In this document: in pieces, positions 44,467-53,492 of the stretch
Layout of the letters: every line of letters begins with the position of its first letter
Numbering within the stretch: position 1 is the first letter of the stretch
Source: Caballeronia zhejiangensis
GTDB taxonomy: Bacteria > Pseudomonadota > Gammaproteobacteria > Burkholderiales > Burkholderiaceae
Assembly: GCF_000698575.1 (NCBI RefSeq)
Contig: NZ_JFHD01000001.1
Span: 496,001-560,000, forward strand
Reading direction: 5' to 3'
DNA length: 64,000 bases
The notes under the pieces: model-generated
Databases searched by the model: none
The model's input: only the letters and a program-made list of their open reading frames with translations
Told to the model about the DNA's origin: nothing
Translations under genes and position numbers: made by a program

Positions 44467-45258
44467 TCAGGACTGGACTGTCCAGTCTTCGGTCGGCGCG
44501 GGCAGCGAGCGAAACGCGGGCTTCGCGAAGAAATATCCCTGCATCAGCGTGACGCCCTGCGCGAAGAAGAAGTCCCGCTCGCCACGGGTTTCGATGCCTT
44601 CGGCGATCACGCGGATGCCGAGATCGCCGCACATGGACAACACGCCCCGCACGATGCTCTGCCGCACCGAATCCGTGTCGATTCCGCGCACCAGTTCCAT
44701 GTCGAGTTTGATGAAATCTGGCTGGAATTCGGCGAGCAGCGTGAGCCCGGAGTAGCCGGCGCCGAAATCGTCGATGGCGGTCTGAAAGCCGAAGCGTCTG
44801 TACGCACGAAATATCTCGACCAGATGCGAGCGGCTGATGACGCTCTCGCCCTCTACGGTCTCGAAGATGATGCGATCGGTCGCGAACTTGAATTTCTCGG
44901 CCGCCTCGAACGTGCTGCGGATACACGCTTCAGGCTGATAAACCGCGTTCGGCATGAAATTGATCGACAGGAATCCGCTCATCTCGAGCGACGCGGCCTG
45001 TTCGATCGCCACGGTGCGGCAGCGTTGATCGAAATGGTAGCGATTGGCTTCGTCGACCCGCGCGAGCACCGATCCCGCCGATTCGCCGTTCGGGCCGCGC
45101 ACCAGCGCCTCATGGGCATACGCGACGCCATTGCGCGTATCGACGATAGGCTGGAACGCGAAGGCCAGATCGATGACGTCGCTATCGGGGACGCGGCAAC
45201 CCGTGCACTTGTGCGACGCATCGCCGTGCGCGAGCTGGATGGCTGGCTTATCTTTCAT
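44467..45258 (-). CDS. EAL-domain cyclic-di-GMP phosphodiesterase-like protein
   Basis: A 263-residue stand-alone EAL protein. Seen are HEALVRG (EAL at 50-52), SINFMPN, IIFETVEGE, AIDDFGAGYSG, FIKLD and AEGIET, so the main metal and catalytic positions are kept and activity on cyclic-di-GMP is likely. A short N-terminal stretch has CTGC with a third nearby Cys-like spacing, perhaps a small metal site. It ends 115 bases before the KaiC-like gene on the same strand, so it may be cotranscribed with the signalling block. Confidence 0.87.
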   Translation of the reverse strand: MKDKPAIQLAHGDASHKCTGCRVPDSDVIDLAFAFQPIVDTRNGVAYAHEALVRGPNGESAGSVLARVDEANRYHFDQRCRTVAIEQAASLEMSGFLSINFMPNAVYQPEACIRSTFEAAEKFKFATDRIIFETVEGESVISRSHLVEIFRAYRRFGFQTAIDDFGAGYSGLTLLAEFQPDFIKLDMELVRGIDTDSVRQSIVRGVLSMCGDLGIRVIAEGIETRGERDFFFAQGVTLMQGYFFAKPAFRSLPAPTEDWTVQS

Positions 45259-45394
45259 GAATTTTTCGGATCGCGCACGCGGCGCACGTTTTGACTAGTC
45301 TTTATCGACACGAATCGACATGGGCTTTACACCCCGGACGAGAAACCGTGCGCTGCACAGTCGCGCGCCATGTCGCGGCGCGCTCCCGCTTTAC

Positions 45395-45982
45395 TCAGTT
45401 CTTCCACCCGCCGAACTGCGCGATGTCGACCACCGGCAGCCGCTTGCGCGGCGCTTGCTCCCGTTCGGCCAACGCGTCGGACAGCACGCCTACATCGCCA
45501 TGATGCGCAACCGAGATCACGGCGAGCGGCGTGTAGCGCTCCGCGATGCCGAACGCGTCCCGCAAGGCCTTCGCGTCGAAGCCGCTCATCGAATGGGCGG
45601 CGAGGCCGCGCGCATGCGCCTCGAGCAGCAGCGCCAGCGCCGCGGCGCCGGTATCGTAGCTCGCGTTCGGATTGACCTCGCCCTTGGCGTTGAGCGTATC
45701 CGCGAGCACCGCGATCAGCACTTGCGCGTTCCGGTTCCACGTCTGGTTGAACGGAACCAGCGTGGCGAAGGCGTCCTCGAATGCGGCAGCGTTCCGGGTC
45801 TTCTCGAACACGAGAAAGCGCCAGGGCTGCACGTTATACGCCGATGGCGCCCAGCGCGCCGCTTCGAGCAGCGCAAGCACATCGGCGTGCGCGACGGGCT
45901 GTTCGCCATAGGCGCGCGGACTCCATCGTCCGGCGAGCAAAGGATGAATGTCGATATCGGTCGGTGCGGGTCGGTGCGTCAT
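45395..45982 (-). CDS. Nitroreductase-family protein
   Basis: A 195-residue FMN-dependent oxidoreductase of the nitroreductase fold. The FMN phosphate-binding RWSPRAY block is at residues 19-25, ARWAPSAYNVQPWRF at 42-56, and the EAHARGLAAHSMSGFD stretch in the C-terminal half. It reduces nitroaromatics, quinones or flavins with NAD(P)H. It stands alone, divergent from the FMN reductase at 46231 across 248 bases. Confidence 0.85.
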   Translation of the reverse strand: MTHRPAPTDIDIHPLLAGRWSPRAYGEQPVAHADVLALLEAARWAPSAYNVQPWRFLVFEKTRNAAAFEDAFATLVPFNQTWNRNAQVLIAVLADTLNAKGEVNPNASYDTGAAALALLLEAHARGLAAHSMSGFDAKALRDAFGIAERYTPLAVISVAHHGDVGVLSDALAEREQAPRKRLPVVDIAQFGGWKN

Positions 45983-46230
45983 GGATTCTGGCGATCGAAA
46001 TAAAAAAGGGCTTCCAGCATAAGCCGTGCGGCGCGAACGCGATATGACTTCCCGTGCTGATTAAATCGGCGCCGACGATAAGCCGCCTTCCCGCGCCGCG
46101 GGCATGTACACGCATATCCTTAGCTCGATTCGTGCTTTCCGCTTGGCGATCCGGGCGACTATCATGGTCAGTCTTAGCCGCCCGCTGAATAGTCGCTGCG
46201 CGCTGTTCCGCCTTATCCGGAGTTGTTATC

Positions 46231-46869
46231 TTGTCCCGTATCGAACCCATTCGCCGGCCGCTCGTGGTCGGCATCGGCGGCACTACGCGCCCTGCATCGT
46301 CCACCGAACGCGCGCTGGGCTTCGCGCTCAAAGGCGCGGAAGAATCCGGCGCTCGCGTGCGCCTGTTCGGCGGCGCATTTCTGCACAGCCTGCCCCACTA
46401 CGCGCCCGAAACGCGCGATCTCACCGACGCCCAGCGCGAACTGATCGAAGCCGTGCGCGACGCCGATGCGCTCGTCATCGCGACGCCCGGTTATCACGGC
46501 GGTATCTCCGGGCTCGTGAAGAACGCGCTCGACACACTCGAAGAACTGCGCAACGACGAGCGCCCTTATCTCGACGGCCGCGCGGTCGGCAGCATCGTCA
46601 CCGCTTATGGCTGGCAGGCGGCGGGCACGGTGCTGACCTCGCTGCGCTCGATCGTGCATGCGCTGCGCGGCTGGCCGACGCCCTTCGGCGCCGCCGTCAA
46701 CACGCTGGAAACGCGCTTCGAAAGCGCCGACCATTGTTCCGATCCGAAGGTCGTCGAGCAGTTGTTTACCGTCGGACAGCAGGCGTCGAACTTCGCACTC
46801 GCGTTCGCTTCGCACCGGCCGGATGCGTGGCATGCAGTGACTCGCGAAGTGGCGCTCGCACAGCGCTGA
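46231..46869 (+). CDS. NADPH-dependent FMN reductase (MsuE/SsuE-like)
   Basis: A 212-residue flavodoxin-fold FMN reductase. The phosphate-binding GIGGTTRPASSTERAL block is at residues 14-29, and TPGYHGGISGLVKNALDTLEEL at about 88-109 is the MsuE/SsuE signature. The start is a TTG at 46231 with GGAG eight bases upstream; no ATG fits. It supplies FMNH2 to luciferase-like monooxygenases such as the one encoded convergently at 46967-48298, a standard pair in sulfonate and organosulfur desulfurisation. Confidence 0.85.
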   Translation: MSRIEPIRRPLVVGIGGTTRPASSTERALGFALKGAEESGARVRLFGGAFLHSLPHYAPETRDLTDAQRELIEAVRDADALVIATPGYHGGISGLVKNALDTLEELRNDERPYLDGRAVGSIVTAYGWQAAGTVLTSLRSIVHALRGWPTPFGAAVNTLETRFESADHCSDPKVVEQLFTVGQQASNFALAFASHRPDAWHAVTREVALAQR

Positions 46870-46880
46870 GGCAGGCAAGA

Positions 46881-46916
46881 CGTCGAAAGCATACGGTCGA
46901 TCCGTGCGCTTCGACG
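46881..46916. terminator. Hairpin between convergent genes
   Basis: CGTCGAA and TTCGACG arms with an inner ACGG/CCGT pairing form a long imperfect stem between the ends of the FMN reductase and monooxygenase genes. It has no T-tract; it could stop transcription from both sides. Confidence 0.45.
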
Positions 46917-46966
46917 ATGGACGATGCTTGGTATCCCGACGCACGTTCCGCGCGATGCCGAGCGCA

Positions 46967-48298
46967 TCAGCCGCGCGCGAAGAAACGGTTGGCCGGCCTC
47001 GGCAAGCCGAGATGCTCACGCAGTGTCGAACCCTCGTAAGCGCGACGGAAAATGCCGCGCCGCTGCAACTCCGGCACCACCTTGGCGACGACATCATCCA
47101 GGCCCGCGGGCAGATACGGGAACATCACGTTGAAGCCGTCGCTGCCTTCCTCGACGAGCCACTGTTCCATTTCGTCGGCGATATCCGTCGCGGTGCCGAC
47201 CATCTGCAAGCCGGAATAGCCGCCGACACGCTGCGCCAGTTGCCGCACGGTGAGCCCCTCCGCGCGCGCCATGTCGATGACGCGTTCGCGCGCACTTCTG
47301 CTCGCGTTGGTTTCGGGAATCTCGGGCAACGGGCCGTCCGGATCGAACGACGAGACATCGTGGCCGAGCGCGATCGACAGCGACGCGAAACCGCTGTCGT
47401 CATGCACGAAAGTGTCGAGCAATGCGCGCTTTTCCTGCGCTTCGTCACGCGAGTCGCCCACTACGACGAACGCGCCCGGCAGTATCTTCAGATGCTCGCG
47501 CGCGCGGCCTGCGCGCTCCATCCGGCCTTTGACATCGGCATAAAAGCGCTTGCCCGCGGCGAGATTCGGCTGCGCGGTGAAGACGGCATCGGCGGTTTCG
47601 GCGGCGAGCTGCCTGCCCGCTTCGGACGATCCCGCCTGCACCACGACCGGCCAGCCCTGCACCGGCCGCGCGATGTTCAGCGGCCCGCGCACCGACAGAT
47701 ATTCGCCCTTGTGATCGAGCACGTGCAGCTTGGCGGGATCGAAGAAGAGGCCGCGTTGCGTGTCCTGCACGAAGGCGTCGTCGGCCCAGCTATCCCAGAG
47801 ACCGGTAACGACATCGTAGAACTCGTGCGCGCGCCGATAGCGCTCGTCGTGCTCCATGTGTTCGTCGCGGCCGAAATTCAGCGCGGCATCCGGGTTCGAC
47901 GTGGTGACGAGATTCCAGCCCGCGCGCCCTTCGCTCAGATGATCGAGCGATGCGAACCGCCGCGCGATGTGATACGGCTCGTCGAACGTCGTCGATGCAG
48001 TAGCGATCAGGCCGATGCGCTCGGTCACCGAAGCGAGCGCGGACAGCAGCGTGAACGGCTCGAACGATGTCGCCGTGTGGCTGCGCTTGAGCGCGTTGAC
48101 CGGCATGTTCAGCACGGCAAGATGATCGGCCATGAAGAAGGCATCGAAGCATGCTTTCTCCAGCGTCTGAACGAACCGCTTCAGATGTCGAAAGTTGAAG
48201 TTCGCATCGGGATACGCGCCGGGATAGCGCCACGCGCCGGTGTGCAGGCTCACCGGACGCATGAATGCGCCGAGATGGAGTTGTCGGGACTGTGGCAT
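46967..48298 (-). CDS. FMNH2-dependent luciferase-like monooxygenase (NtaA/SnaA/DszA family)
   Basis: A 443-residue TIM-barrel flavin monooxygenase of the bacterial luciferase family, NtaA/DmoA branch by length. Family blocks: LGAFMRP start, FFMADHLAVLN, ATASTTFDEPYHIARRFASLDHLSEGRAGWNLVTT, and VVQAGSSEAGRQLAAETADAVFT. ATG at 48298 begins MPQSRQLHLG. It uses FMNH2 and O2 to cleave C-S or C-N bonds; with SAT, SsuA-like and MetQ-like genes around, an organosulfur substrate is likely. Confidence 0.88.
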   Translation of the reverse strand: MPQSRQLHLGAFMRPVSLHTGAWRYPGAYPDANFNFRHLKRFVQTLEKACFDAFFMADHLAVLNMPVNALKRSHTATSFEPFTLLSALASVTERIGLIATASTTFDEPYHIARRFASLDHLSEGRAGWNLVTTSNPDAALNFGRDEHMEHDERYRRAHEFYDVVTGLWDSWADDAFVQDTQRGLFFDPAKLHVLDHKGEYLSVRGPLNIARPVQGWPVVVQAGSSEAGRQLAAETADAVFTAQPNLAAGKRFYADVKGRMERAGRAREHLKILPGAFVVVGDSRDEAQEKRALLDTFVHDDSGFASLSIALGHDVSSFDPDGPLPEIPETNASRSARERVIDMARAEGLTVRQLAQRVGGYSGLQMVGTATDIADEMEQWLVEEGSDGFNVMFPYLPAGLDDVVAKVVPELQRRGIFRRAYEGSTLREHLGLPRPANRFFARG

Positions 48299-48481
48299 CG
48301 CGTCGATGAATGAAGGAGTGGCGAACCGCGTCAACTTACTCCAACTCGCGCAAACACGCTCGATCGCGCTGACCATTTGCAAATCATGCGACGGGACATA
48401 TCCATAGCGCCCGATATTATTTGCCGCGCACGCGCCGCGCCTCTAGCATCGGCTTCTTTCAACCAGCCTGCCTGTCCATTC

Positions 48482-49309
48482 GTGAAGATCAAGCATTCAT
48501 TCAAGACTGTCCTGTTCCCGGTCCTGCTCGCGTGCGCCGTCGTGAGCGCGCAGCCGTCGTTCGCGGCGAACCAGACCGTGCGGGTCGGCATCATGTCCGG
48601 CGAGGACGAGGATGTCTGGCGCACCGTCGCGGCCAACGCCGCGAAGCGCGGCATCACGGTCAAGGTCACGACCTTCTCCGACTATACGCAGCCCAACGAG
48701 GCGCTCGCGCAGCACGATCTCGACGCCAACTCGTTCCAGCACAAGCCTTATCTCGATGCGCAGATCCAGGCGCGCCATTACGACATCGTGCCGGTCGGCT
48801 TCACCTATGTGCAGCCGATCGGCCTCTACTCGCGCAAGGTGAAGTCGGTGGACGCGCTGCCGCAGAACGCGTCGATCGGCGTGCCGAACGACCCGAGCAA
48901 CGAAGGCCGCGCCCTGCTGCTCCTGCAGGCGAACGGCGTCATCAAGCTGCGCGAGAACGTCGGCCTGCTGCCGACCGCTCGTGACATTGCGAGCAACCCG
49001 AAGCATGTGCAGATCAAGGAACTGGACGCGGGTATCGTCGGCCGCGCGATCGGCGATGTCGACGCCGCCGTCGTCAATACCGATTGGGCGATCAAGGCGG
49101 GCATCCAGATTCCGCAGGAGCGCATCGCGCAGGAAAAGGTGACGAACAATCCGTATCGCAACTTCATCGCGGTGAACGCGAAAGATGCGCAGGCGCCGTG
49201 GGTCAAGGCACTGGTCGAGAGCTATCAGCAGGCGAATGTCGCGTCGTCGATTCTTTCCGTGTATCACGGGGCGACGTTGCCGGCGTGGGAAGACGCGCCG
49301 CAGCATTGA
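48482..49309 (+). CDS. MetQ/NlpA-family substrate-binding protein
   Basis: A 275-residue periplasmic binding protein of the MetQ/NlpA family. The start is a GTG at 48482; a Sec signal follows, cut near PSFAANQ. It has no lipobox Cys, unlike many MetQ lipoproteins. Family blocks are YTQPNEALAQHDLDANSFQHKPYLD and NDPSNEGRALLLLQ. It would bind methionine or a related sulfur compound. No MetN or MetI gene is nearby, so it must use a transporter encoded elsewhere. Divergent from the luciferase-like gene across 183 bases. Confidence 0.83.
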   Translation: MKIKHSFKTVLFPVLLACAVVSAQPSFAANQTVRVGIMSGEDEDVWRTVAANAAKRGITVKVTTFSDYTQPNEALAQHDLDANSFQHKPYLDAQIQARHYDIVPVGFTYVQPIGLYSRKVKSVDALPQNASIGVPNDPSNEGRALLLLQANGVIKLRENVGLLPTARDIASNPKHVQIKELDAGIVGRAIGDVDAAVVNTDWAIKAGIQIPQERIAQEKVTNNPYRNFIAVNAKDAQAPWVKALVESYQQANVASSILSVYHGATLPAWEDAPQH

Positions 49310-49344
49310 ACGCGACGGCGAAGCATCGCCGATCATCGGGACGC

Positions 49345-49374
49345 GGGGCCTGTTTTCGGAAGGAAACAGGCCCC
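49345..49374. terminator. Strong hairpin between convergent genes
   Basis: An 11-base perfect stem, GGGGCCTGTTT (49345-49355) pairing with 49364-49374, with an 8-base loop. It lies between the MetQ-like gene and the CMD-domain gene, which converge. No T-run, so termination would be moderate or bidirectional. Confidence 0.6.
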
Positions 49375-49378
49375 GGCT

Positions 49379-50020
49379 TCATTGTGTCGCCGGATCGCGG
49401 CCCGCAAAGAACTGTTCGTCCGGCACCACATTCAACGCGATGGTCAGCCGGTTCGCATAGTTGAAGAACGCCGATATCTCCAGCACTTCGGTCACCGCCT
49501 GCTGCGTGAAGCCGATCGAGCGCAGCCATTGCAGATGCTCATCGCGAATGCTGCCCGGCTCGCGCGTGAGGCGCTCCGCGATCTCCGCGAGCGCCGCCTC
49601 CTTCACGGACAGGCGCACATGGCGAAAGCCCTGCGCGATGCGCTGCGCACGCACGGTATCGCCCGAGACGGCCGCCAGCGCCTGCGTGTGATTGAAAACG
49701 CAATAGCTGCATTCGTTCACGGCCGACGTGACCACCGCGATCAACTCGCGCTCGGCTGCCGTGAGATGGCTGCGGTGCGGATCGAATAGATGCTCGTAGA
49801 ACGTGACGAGCCGGTACGCGGTATCGGGGTTGACGGAAAGCGCCGCAAGCCAGTTGGGCACGAAGCCATACTGACGGCGAAACTTCGCGTGGATCGCCGC
49901 GACGTGCGGCGGCAAGCGGGCCTCGTCGGGCAAGCCGAAACGGGAAACCGGTTCGCGTATTGCATCGGCATCCGAATTCAGCTGATCGGCGAACGGATCT
50001 GAAGGTGCAAGAGTGGACAT
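49379..50020 (-). CDS. Carboxymuconolactone decarboxylase-domain (AhpD-like) peroxidase protein, Avi_7169-like
   Basis: A 213-residue AhpD/CMD-fold protein with the redox motif ECSYCVFNHTQAL (C-x2-C-x3-H) near residue 115. ATG at 50020 has AGGAGA upstream. It is divergent from a second CMD protein gene at 50230. As I recall, paired CMD families (Avi_7169 and Avi_7170 types) are known as linked genes of unknown function, often with flavin monooxygenases and peptide-type binding proteins; this fits what is seen. It may remove peroxide formed by uncoupled flavin monooxygenases. Confidence 0.82.
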   Translation of the reverse strand: MSTLAPSDPFADQLNSDADAIREPVSRFGLPDEARLPPHVAAIHAKFRRQYGFVPNWLAALSVNPDTAYRLVTFYEHLFDPHRSHLTAAERELIAVVTSAVNECSYCVFNHTQALAAVSGDTVRAQRIAQGFRHVRLSVKEAALAEIAERLTREPGSIRDEHLQWLRSIGFTQQAVTEVLEISAFFNYANRLTIALNVVPDEQFFAGRDPATQ

Positions 50021-50229
50021 CGTATGGAGTCTCCTGGCGCTATGTTCGGGCATCCAAATTAACGCACTCGCCGACGCGCGGTGTGACTGATTTTTCATAA
50101 GCTAATCGGTGTTTGGACACATCGCGCTCGCCGAATTGCAAATCGCAAATCGATATTGGATCGCACGAAAGATCGCTGCGCATAATGAGCCGCAGCTTCT
50201 CTTCACTCCTTCCAGGCGAGGCATGTGAC

Positions 50230-50805
50230 ATGGCAGAAGTTCTGAGCACTGAGACGCACGTCATCGGACGGCTCGATGTTCCGACGCACGATGCGCTGAG
50301 CGACGATCTCCGGCAACTGGTCGAGCAGCACGGCGGCGACAACTGGATTCGGGCGCTGTCCCTGAATGCCGATACCGCGCGCCGCTTCACGCAGTACTTC
50401 GAGAAACTTTTCAGCGCGACGGGCGGACGACTGCCGCTCGACGAGCGCGAGCTGATCGCGGTGATCGTGTCGCGCACGAACGGCTGCGGGCTGTGCGCAA
50501 TCCATCACGCGCATGCGCTCGGCGAGGCGCTCGGCGACCGCGTGCAGGCCCGGCGCATTGCGCTCGACTATCACCTCGCGGATCTGTCCGCGCGGCAACT
50601 GGCGCTCGCCGAAATCGCCGAGACCATCACGACATCGCCGCGCGCGATTACCCGTAAGGACTTCGACCGCCTGCGCACGCTCGGCCTCGACGACGCCGAT
50701 ATCCTCGAAGCGATCGAAACCGCGTCGTGGTTCAACCATACGAACCGCATCTTCATCGCGGCCGGCGTCGTGCCCGACGAGAAGTATTTCTCGGCGCTCG
50801 CGTAA
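50230..50805 (+). CDS. CMD-domain (AhpD-like) protein, Avi_7170-like
   Basis: A 191-residue CMD-fold protein with GCGLCAIHHAHAL, the C-x2-C-x3-H redox motif, near residue 86. It shares the general layout of the divergently encoded protein at 49379. ATG at 50230 is favoured by an AGGCGAGG upstream; ATG 50185 is possible. The downstream DszC/SfnC-like gene starts 34 bases after its stop, so the two are cotranscribed, supporting a joint role in flavin-dependent desulfurisation. Confidence 0.82.
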   Translation: MAEVLSTETHVIGRLDVPTHDALSDDLRQLVEQHGGDNWIRALSLNADTARRFTQYFEKLFSATGGRLPLDERELIAVIVSRTNGCGLCAIHHAHALGEALGDRVQARRIALDYHLADLSARQLALAEIAETITTSPRAITRKDFDRLRTLGLDDADILEAIETASWFNHTNRIFIAAGVVPDEKYFSALA

Positions 50806-50839
50806 TGCCGATCCCGCATCCGCACACAGGAGAGTTTCG

Positions 50840-52042
50840 ATGAGCGCCGTACTCGAACCCGTCATCGCGTCGCCCGCGCCGGGCGATGCCTCGCATCTGC
50901 TGTCCGACGCGCTGCTCGATGCGATCGGCCAGCGCGCCGCCGGTTATGACCGCGAGAATCGCTTCTTCTCCGACGACCTGCGCGATCTTCACGAAGCCGG
51001 TTTCCTGCGCGCCACGGTGCCGATCGAATTCGGCGGACTCGGCCTCACGCTGCCGCAACTGCTGCGCGAGCAGGTGCGGCTCGCGGCCCGCGCGCCATCG
51101 ACGGCGCTTGCGCTGAACATGCATCTGTACTGGGTCGGCGCGGCGCTGCATCTGTATCGGCGCGGCGACAAGTCCGCGCAATGGATTCTCGAGGAAGCGG
51201 GCGCGGGCAAGGTGTTCGCGGCAGGCCATGGCGAGCCGGGCAACGATCTCGGTCTCGCGTGGTCGTCGGTGAAGGCGACGCCGTTGCCGGACGGCGGCTA
51301 TCGCTTCGACGGCCGCAAGATCTTCACCTCGCTCGCGCCCGCATGGGACTGGCTCGGCGTGCATGGCATCGACGACTCCGATCCACAGGCGCCGAAGATC
51401 GTGCATGCATTCATCCGGCGTGACGCGGCGGGACATCGCACGGTGCAGACCTGGGATGCGCTCGGCCTGCGCGCGACACGCAGCGACGATACCTGGCTCG
51501 AAGGCGCCATCGCGCCGCGCGACAAGGTGATCCGCGTGCTGCCCGCGGGCATTCCCGACGATCCTTTCGTCGATGGCATTCTCGGCGCGGTGCTGCCCGG
51601 TCTCGGCGCGGTCTATTACGGCATCGCGAAGCGCGCGTTCGACATCGCGGTGGAATCGGCGAAGCAGCGTGCATCGCCGGCCATCGGCGGCAAGACTTAT
51701 GCGTACAAGCCGCTGACGCAGCAGGCGGTCGCGCAGGCGGCCATCGAGCTTGCGAGCATCGAGGCGCTCGTCGAGCGCGCGGCCGAGCGCTGGTGGACGG
51801 GTTACGGCGAAAGCGAACCGTGGATCGCGCACTTGCTTGCGGCGAAACAGCATGCCGTCGATGGCGCGTTGCGCGTGGTGAACCTCGCGCTGAAGATCGC
51901 AGGCGCGGCTTCACTGTCGCGTCATAGCGAGCTGGAACGGCTGTATCGCGATGTGCGCGCGGGCGCGTTTCATCCGCCGAACGCGGATGCGGCGCATGAA
52001 GTCATCGGTCAGGCTTGGCTCGGGGTGCTCGGTCAGGCGTGA
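50840..52042 (+). CDS. Acyl-CoA-dehydrogenase-fold flavin monooxygenase (SfnC/DszC-like), first copy
   Basis: A 400-residue protein with the acyl-CoA dehydrogenase fold. The N-terminal helical domain has DRENRFFSDDLRDLHEAGFLR, the middle domain SSVKATPLPDGGYRFDGRKIF, and the C-terminal bundle HAVDGALRVVNLALKIAGA with RDVRAGAFHPPNADAAHE. SfnC and DszC use FMNH2 to oxidise sulfones or thiophenes. It follows the CMD gene with AGGAGAG before its ATG. A paralogue lies at 57106-58308. Confidence 0.8.
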   Translation: MSAVLEPVIASPAPGDASHLLSDALLDAIGQRAAGYDRENRFFSDDLRDLHEAGFLRATVPIEFGGLGLTLPQLLREQVRLAARAPSTALALNMHLYWVGAALHLYRRGDKSAQWILEEAGAGKVFAAGHGEPGNDLGLAWSSVKATPLPDGGYRFDGRKIFTSLAPAWDWLGVHGIDDSDPQAPKIVHAFIRRDAAGHRTVQTWDALGLRATRSDDTWLEGAIAPRDKVIRVLPAGIPDDPFVDGILGAVLPGLGAVYYGIAKRAFDIAVESAKQRASPAIGGKTYAYKPLTQQAVAQAAIELASIEALVERAAERWWTGYGESEPWIAHLLAAKQHAVDGALRVVNLALKIAGAASLSRHSELERLYRDVRAGAFHPPNADAAHEVIGQAWLGVLGQA

Positions 52043-52125
52043 GCTTCGCGGCGCATGGTTGACTTTTGCATGCGTTGCGCGCTTGAACTTCTGCATTCAG
52101 GCTTGCGCTTCGCGAATCATAGTGC

Positions 52126-53061
52126 TTACCGCGCAACCTCCACTGCGGACGCACGCGCGCCTTCCTCACCGCTTTGCGAAAGCGCCTGCGTCACCGAAGC
52201 ACCGGGCGCGACGTCGTGCGTGAGCCATACGTTGCCGCCGATCACCGCGCCGCGTCCGAGCGTCACGCGTCCGAGGATCGTCGCGCCCGCATAGATGACG
52301 ACATCGTCCTCGACGATCGGATGACGCGCGAGGCCCTTCTCCAGATGACCTTCCGCGTCGCGCGGGAAGCGTTTCGCTCCGAGCGTCACCGCCTGATAGA
52401 CGCGCACGCGATTGCCGATGACCGCCGTCTCGCCGATCACCACGCCCGTGCCGTGATCGATGAAAAAGCCCGAGCCGATGCGCGCGCCCGGATGAATGTC
52501 GATGCCTGTTTCCCCATGCGCGAGTTCCGCGACGATGCGCGCGAGCAGCGGCAACCCGAGCCGGTAGAGCTCGTGCGCGACGCGATGGTGAATCATCACG
52601 AGAATGCCGGGATAGCAGAGCAGCACTTCATCGACGCTGCCCGCCGCCGGGTCGCCCTGATAGGCCGCGAGGATGTCGCTGTCGAGCAGACTGCGAATGC
52701 GCGGCAGGGTTTTCGCGAACGCGCGTATCGCATCGCTCGCGCGCGTTTCGACGGCGTGATCGTCGCGCGGCAGATGACGCGCCTTGTATTGCAGTTCGAG
52801 CTTCGCCTGCACGAGCAGCCCTTGCAGCGCGAAGTCGAGCGCGTGGCCGACGTAGAAGTTTTCGCTTTCCTGTCGCAGGTCGGGCGGTCCGAGCCGCATC
52901 GGAAAGAGCGCGCCTTTCAGTGCGCCGATGATGTCGCCAAGCGCCTCGCGTGCGGGAAGCTCGCGCCCGCCCGGTTCGAGCGAGCGCTTCTGGGCTTCGC
53001 GCCACTGCTGGCGGACTGTCTGAAGCGATTGGACGATGTCGTCGATGTCGAATACAGCCAC
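52126..53061 (-). CDS. Serine O-acetyltransferase (CysE/SrpH/EpsC type)
   Basis: A 311-residue enzyme of the SAT family, longer than E. coli CysE (273) because of a longer N-terminal helical part. The left-handed beta-helix holds hexapeptide repeats with GIDIHPGARIG, the active-site DHGTGVVIGE and GARVGN-like turns, ending DVAPGASV. The start is a GTG at 53061 with GGAAAGGA upstream. It makes O-acetylserine from serine and acetyl-CoA, the acceptor for sulfide. Its presence among organosulfur genes implies that freed sulfur is fixed into cysteine on the spot. Confidence 0.9.
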   Translation of the reverse strand: MAVFDIDDIVQSLQTVRQQWREAQKRSLEPGGRELPAREALGDIIGALKGALFPMRLGPPDLRQESENFYVGHALDFALQGLLVQAKLELQYKARHLPRDDHAVETRASDAIRAFAKTLPRIRSLLDSDILAAYQGDPAAGSVDEVLLCYPGILVMIHHRVAHELYRLGLPLLARIVAELAHGETGIDIHPGARIGSGFFIDHGTGVVIGETAVIGNRVRVYQAVTLGAKRFPRDAEGHLEKGLARHPIVEDDVVIYAGATILGRVTLGRGAVIGGNVWLTHDVAPGASVTQALSQSGEEGARASAVEVAR

Positions 53062-53136
53062 AGTGCAGTCCTTTCCATGTAATGGGTCAGCTCGCGTGGG
53101 CGCGCGATGCGCGAGCGGTAAATTCGTCGCGCGCGC

Positions 53137-53439
53137 TCATCGATGGGAGCGAGCGGTCGACGCGCCGCCTGCATCGCAGCGAAACAGCGGCGGTTCGACC
53201 GGCGGCTGAAACATGTCGACCGCATTGCCCATGTTGAAGTAGCCCGCCTGCGCGAATAACGCGATGTGTTCAAGCCGCTCCGCGCGGCTCGCCTCTCCGT
53301 CGCCGCGCGTAGAAGTGCGCGGCGCTTCGCACCCGCACGCATTCATCGCGCGTCTGGCTTCACGCAGAAAGCGGCGCTCGCGCGACCGTTCGAAACGGTT
53401 GGACAGCATGTGCCAGCAAGACGTCAGGATATGCGCCAT
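53137..53439 (-). CDS. Small hypothetical protein upstream of the acetyltransferase
   Basis: A 100-residue protein with a basic middle (NRFERSRERRFLREARRAM), a CGC-type Cys pair and a hydrophobic patch (IALFAQAGYFNMGNAVDMF). It lies between the ABC permease genes and the serine O-acetyltransferase gene on the same strand, 75 bases ahead of the latter. I do not recognise the family. Its coding status is moderately likely from place and start context. Confidence 0.5.
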   Translation of the reverse strand: MAHILTSCWHMLSNRFERSRERRFLREARRAMNACGCEAPRTSTRGDGEASRAERLEHIALFAQAGYFNMGNAVDMFQPPVEPPLFRCDAGGASTARSHR

Positions 53440-53492
53440 GACTCGCTACCTTCGAATGACGATGACATCAATCTAGGCCCGCGCGACGCGTT

